A stretch of 9,700 nucleotides of DNA from Noviherbaspirillum sp. GTDB lineage: Bacteria > Pseudomonadota > Gammaproteobacteria > Burkholderiales > Burkholderiaceae. The notes under the pieces were generated by a model. It was given only the letters and a program-made list of their open reading frames with translations. It was not told the DNA's origin and did not search any database. Of this stretch, positions 7,065 through 9,700 are shown piece after piece; within the stretch, counting starts at the first letter, position 1; each line of letters starts with the position of its first letter. The stretch lies in assembly GCA_028292785.1 (NCBI GenBank), contig JAQGLQ010000580.1, forward strand, positions 1 to 9,700, given 5' to 3'. A program made the translations under genes and the position numbers.

Positions 7065-7082
7065 CAAATATTGCCATATTTG
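7065..7082. promoter_or_regulatory. Perfect inverted repeat upstream of the ankyrin gene, operator-like
   Basis: CAAATAT, four bases TGCC, then ATATTTG give 7-bp perfect arms centred about 35 bp before the ankyrin start codon. This size and spacing suit a dimeric repressor site overlapping a promoter or leader. No regulator gene is adjacent to name it. Confidence 0.4.
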
Positions 7083-7270
7083 AAACATTGGTTGTGGGAA
7101 AGGGCCGGCCATTCGCATCAGTTTCATGACGTTCAGGCCGCATGCGCTTTCGAGACCAGTGAGTCGCCATCAGAAAATCGCTTAAACGGCAGGTGGAAGT
7201 ATTAGTTGAACGTAATGCGCACTTCTCTCCACTCATTCGGAGCCACCGTAATAGTCGGTAGGCATCGATA

Positions 7271-7298
7271 TTGGATTAATTTTTGAGAAGCATATAAA
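7271..7298 (+). promoter_or_regulatory. Possible sigma70 promoter for the 7303 gene
   Basis: TTGGAT (7271-7276), 16 bases, then TATAAA (7293-7298) resembles -35 and -10 elements. The predicted transcript start would fall at or just after the ATG at 7303. So either the mRNA is leaderless, the true start is downstream, or this is a chance match in AT-rich DNA. Confidence 0.25.
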
Positions 7299-7302
7299 GC
7301 GA

Positions 7303-8136
7303 ATGATCGAATCGAAAAAATACAGACCTGTTCTTGACCATTTAATAAGCAACCATGAGCCTTTTACCGCTGAAGTCAAAAGTCATCATTGGTACGAACT
7401 GTTGACTCCGCGCGCAGCGGATCTTCAGAGAAAATTCGATGCCCTGGCAAAAGGTCAATGTTTGCAGGTCGATGGGCACGATGAAAACACGGGTCTGTTT
7501 GCCACGCGAGTGACCGATGCGCCGGACAAAAATACGACGGCGCTCCAGATATCCGCATATCTTGGCCTGCCCGAGGAACTCGCTGAATTGAAACTGGATG
7601 CGCTCGTTTTGACGGACGTCGATGAAGTGGACGAACTGGATTTCCACTACCTGAAATCACTCAAGTCGCTTTATATCCTGGGAGAGTGTCCTTACCTGGA
7701 ATCGATTAGCGTGAACAAGGGCACCAACGTCGTCGTGGAGCTGCCGGAAAGCATATGGATGCAGGTTTTTTCAAAGCCAAAATACGGGTTTCCAACAGGC
7801 TTGGGGGAGGACGAGATGCGTGAGGAATTCGCTTTGACGAAAGCAATTGAAAAATTCGGGACCCCGCAAAATATTGAACAGTCCAATATGTTAAAAATGG
7901 GCAGCCACACCGCGCAAATGCTGACCGTCAAGTATTGCAGCGATACTGAACATCAAGAGGTTGAGATTCAAAGCGGAAAGAATCTATTTGACCTCGTTGG
8001 ATTCCGACTCACTACCGAAAGCGAACCGGATGGCCATGACAAATATTGTTTTGATGAAATCGATTCCACCATCAAGTTCGGCGACGAGTCCATTGGGAAA
8101 ATCGGTACGGAAGCGCCCGGAAAAAAGACCGTTTGA
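7303..8136 (+). CDS. Protein of unknown function with a short leucine-rich-repeat-like block
   Basis: I do not recognise the family. The 277-residue product is rich in acidic residues, with no signal peptide or membrane helix. Residues about 88-148 (GLPEELAELKLDALVLTDV, then LKSLKSLYILGE, then ESISV) have leucines at L101/L103 and L123/I125, 22 residues apart, in a manner like bacterial leucine-rich repeats, but only two to three units could exist. Residues 168-190 look helical and the C-terminus is polar and charged. The gene is visibly AT-richer than its neighbours: 24 of 60 bases are G/C in 7321-7380, against 41 of 60 in 3481-3540 of the operon. That suggests acquisition by transfer. It is divergent from the ankyrin gene and convergent with the LysR gene. 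The start is uncertain, as the only purine run (GAGAAG, 7285-7290) is 12 bases upstream. Function unknown. Confidence 0.7.
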   Translation: MIESKKYRPVLDHLISNHEPFTAEVKSHHWYELLTPRAADLQRKFDALAKGQCLQVDGHDENTGLFATRVTDAPDKNTTALQISAYLGLPEELAELKLDALVLTDVDEVDELDFHYLKSLKSLYILGECPYLESISVNKGTNVVVELPESIWMQVFSKPKYGFPTGLGEDEMREEFALTKAIEKFGTPQNIEQSNMLKMGSHTAQMLTVKYCSDTEHQEVEIQSGKNLFDLVGFRLTTESEPDGHDKYCFDEIDSTIKFGDESIGKIGTEAPGKKTV

Positions 8137-8170
8137 AAAAATGAGAGGTTGATTCCTTCCTCGAATGCGC

Positions 8171-8191
8171 GTCGGGTCATCCTGACCCGAC
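8171..8191. terminator. Perfect 9-bp hairpin between convergent genes, candidate bidirectional terminator
   Basis: GTCGGGTCA, three bases TCC, then TGACCCGAC form a GC-rich 9-bp stem with a tri-base loop. It sits in the 85-bp gap between the ends of the 7303 gene (+) and the LysR gene (minus). There is no T-run on either side, so it may act as a weak or factor-assisted terminator or protect 3' ends. Confidence 0.5.
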
Positions 8192-8221
8192 AGAATTCGC
8201 CATTGACGAGAATATCTTCGT

Positions 8222-9151
8222 TCATCCCTTCACCGGCCGCTTTTTTTCCCGGTCGAGAAACAGTTCCGCGAGCACGGAACGCAACCACCCATGTCCCCGG
8301 TCGTGATGCGAGCGCCGATGCCAGAACTGGGTCACCTTCACCGCGGGCACGGTAAACGGCAGCGGCAGCGACTTGAACTCCTGCTCGCGGCCGAAAGTGT
8401 AGACCGCATGCCATGGCATGACGGCGATCAGGTCGGTCTTGGCGAGAATAGTCGGCACCACGGCGTAATGGGGCGTATGCAATGCGACCTTGCGCTTGGC
8501 CGCGCGCTTGCCAAGCGCCTTGTTGATCATGCCTTCCACCAGTGCCGGCGCGGAGACGGAGATGTGTTCCGCTTCCATGAATTCCTTCATGCTGATCTGG
8601 TCGCCTATCATCGGGTGTGCGCTTCGCATCAGGCACACCAGCGGTTCGTTGAACAGATGCTGCTGGTAGAAATCGGTATGCATCTGCGGTACCTGGCCGA
8701 TCGCCAGGTCCGCCTTGCCCTGTTCCAGCGCGTCGCGGTAATGGGAGCGCTCCATCTGCGTCGAGATGATCCGCACGCCCGGCGCGACCTGTTTCAGATA
8801 CGGGATCAGCCGGGGCAGGAAGATCAGTTCCGCTATATCCGTCATCAGCAGGTTGAACACCCGGTTCGATGTCGCGGCATCGAAGGGCAGGTCGAGTTCG
8901 AGGGTATTCCGGATGGCGCTGATCGCCTCCGATACCGGGCCGGCCAGTGTCTGCGCGAAGGCGGTCGGCTTCATGCCGCGCGTGGTGCGCACGAACAGCG
9001 GGTCCTTGAAGGTCTGGCGCAGCCGCTGGACCGCATGACTCATCGCCGATTGCGTAAGGCCGAGCTGCGCCCCGGCGACGGTGAGATTGCCTTCCTTTAG
9101 GACCGCGTCGAACACCCGCAGCAGATTGAAGTCGAAAGTATTGATATTCAT
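8222..9151 (-). CDS. LysR-family transcriptional regulator, NahR-like
   Basis: The 309-residue product starts MNINTFDFNLLRVFD; longer in-frame extensions to 9292 run back into zwf and lack family sequence. The winged helix-turn-helix covers residues about 6-63, with LTVAGAQLGLTQSAMSHAV and a wing ending DPLFVRTTRGMKPT. The effector domain follows from about 95, with LMTDIAELIFLPRL and DLAIGQVP. Both regions resemble NahR, the salicylate-responsive activator of naphthalene degradation, and its NodD/LinR/DntR relatives, rather than CysB- or BenM-type LysR proteins. It therefore probably senses an aromatic acid and activates a catabolic promoter; the + strand operon in this window, with its NahE-like gene, is a candidate target though its promoter is not visible. 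The start codon lies 5 bp after the zwf stop, with no clear ribosome site, pointing to translational coupling. Confidence 0.9.
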   Translation of the reverse strand: MNINTFDFNLLRVFDAVLKEGNLTVAGAQLGLTQSAMSHAVQRLRQTFKDPLFVRTTRGMKPTAFAQTLAGPVSEAISAIRNTLELDLPFDAATSNRVFNLLMTDIAELIFLPRLIPYLKQVAPGVRIISTQMERSHYRDALEQGKADLAIGQVPQMHTDFYQQHLFNEPLVCLMRSAHPMIGDQISMKEFMEAEHISVSAPALVEGMINKALGKRAAKRKVALHTPHYAVVPTILAKTDLIAVMPWHAVYTFGREQEFKSLPLPFTVPAVKVTQFWHRRSHHDRGHGWLRSVLAELFLDREKKRPVKG

Positions 9152-9156
9152 GTGCG

Positions 9157-9700
9157 CTATTCGACCCAGGCCAGGCCGTCGCGCGCCAGCAGCGCGGCGG
9201 CCGCGTCCGGTCCCCAGTTGCCGGCGGCGTAGGGAAGCGGGCGCTCGTTGAGCACGCCCCATCCTTCGAGTATCGGATCGACCCAGCTCCACGCCGCCTC
9301 GAGTTCGTCGCGCCGCATGAAATGGGTAAGGCGGCCGCGCACGACATCGATCAGCAGGCGTTCGTAAGCCTCGGCGCGGCGCTGTGAAAACGCCGATTGC
9401 AGATCGAGATTCAGATTCACCGGGCGCATCTGCATGCCGCTGCCCGGCTCTTTCGCCATGAGCTGCAGCTGTATCGATTCTTCGGGCTGCAGCTGGATCA
9501 CCAGCCGGTTCGCATGGTTGTGCGCGGCATCCGGGAAGATCGAGAACGGCTGGTCGGCGAATTCCACGACGATCTGCGACAGCTGTTTCTTCAGGCGCTT
9601 GCCGGTGCGCAGATAGAAGGGCACGTTGGCCCAGCGCCAGCTATTGACATAGGTGCGCAGCGCGACGAAGGTTTCGGTGCGGCTCGCCTGCGGCACGCCC
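9157..9700 (-). CDS. zwf: Glucose-6-phosphate 1-dehydrogenase, C-terminal part
   Basis: The frame is open from the window edge (position 9700) to the stop at 9157-9159, giving the last 180 or so residues; the gene starts beyond the window, and the apparent start near 9696 is an internal GTG valine. Characteristic blocks are the strand VPFYLRTGKRL, the stretch QIVVEFADQPFSIF, a later QPEESIQL, YERLLIDVVRG and the C-terminal AAWSWVDPILEGW ending with the AGNWGP motif. Zwf oxidises glucose-6-phosphate to 6-phosphogluconolactone with reduction of NADP(+), feeding the Entner-Doudoroff and pentose phosphate routes in the cytoplasm. The N-terminal nucleotide site and the catalytic RIDHYLG-type motif are outside the window. 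The LysR gene follows after 5 bp, so the two are probably co-transcribed. Identification is secure. Confidence 0.95.
   Translation of the reverse strand, partial: GVPQASRTETFVALRTYVNSWRWANVPFYLRTGKRLKKQLSQIVVEFADQPFSIFPDAAHNHANRLVIQLQPEESIQLQLMAKEPGSGMQMRPVNLNLDLQSAFSQRRAEAYERLLIDVVRGRLTHFMRRDELEAAWSWVDPILEGWGVLNERPLPYAAGNWGPDAAAALLARDGLAWVE

Larger units (their letters stand above)
7050..7302. other. Divergent intergenic region between the ankyrin gene and the unknown gene
   Basis: About 250 bp separate the ankyrin ribosome site from the ATG of the 7303 gene. The two ends (7060-7090 and 7265-7300) are AT-rich and probably hold the two promoters. Both strands carry only short open frames; a 62-codon minus-strand frame (7048-7236) has no good ribosome site and no recognisable sequence. 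No tRNA-like structure or long direct repeat is seen. Confidence 0.5.

Noticed and set aside
7112..7135. TTCG-N16-TTCA resembling the hrpII box of Ralstonia/Burkholderia type III secretion genes
   Set aside because: It has one mismatch in an eight-base motif, lies about 170 bp before the 7303 gene with no matching -10 element, and no secretion genes are present; chance is likely.
7968..8225. 86-codon minus-strand frame starting MNEDILVNGEF, with ATGA overlap to the LysR stop
   Set aside because: The overlap is tempting, but AAGGG directly abuts the ATG, the frame runs antisense over the 3' end of the 7303 gene and through the 8171-8191 hairpin, and no family is recognisable.
8291..9100. 269-codon + strand open frame opposite the LysR gene
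   Set aside because: It lies antisense to a clear NahR-like protein and has no motifs or ribosome site.
1..9700. CRISPR array, tRNA/rRNA genes, insertion sequences or integrase
   Set aside because: No short direct repeats with unique spacers, no cloverleaf or rRNA-like stretches, and no transposase or integrase motifs were seen on either strand.

Overview
The window looks like a chromosomal stretch of a GC-rich betaproteobacterium, probably Burkholderiales and possibly an Oxalobacteraceae-like organism. The grounds are the high GC, a Bug/TctC-type periplasmic receptor, NahE- and NahR-like aromatic catabolism proteins and the zwf context. The genus cannot be fixed from the sequence alone.

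Positions 1-5481 (+ strand) form a tightly packed catabolic cluster. In order it holds the 3' end of a Bug-family solute receptor gene, a phthalate-family Rieske oxygenase, a small SnoaL/NTF2-like protein, a hydratase-aldolase resembling NahE/PhdJ, an aldehyde dehydrogenase and an extended SDR (epimerase-type) protein. Gaps are 6-46 bp, so one transcript is likely, and its promoter lies upstream of the window. A reasonable model is uptake of an organic acid or aromatic acid, Rieske oxygenation, retro-aldol release of pyruvate from an arylidene-pyruvate-like intermediate, and oxidation of the resulting aldehyde. No extradiol ring-cleavage dioxygenase, isomerase, ferredoxin or reductase is visible, so the substrate is open.

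Positions 5482-8136 are different in kind. On the minus strand, convergent with the operon, is a 509-residue ankyrin-repeat protein whose repeats run at an exact 37-residue period. Divergent from it, across a gene-free region of about 260 bp holding a perfect inverted repeat, is a visibly AT-richer gene of unknown function (277 aa) with a short leucine-rich-repeat-like block. This pair is the least explained part of the window.

Positions 8137-9700 (minus strand) hold the 3' part of zwf (glucose-6-phosphate dehydrogenase) followed after 5 bp by a LysR regulator closely resembling NahR, which may be the regulator of the catabolic operon. Compact hairpins sit in both convergent gene junctions (5482-5506 and 8171-8191).
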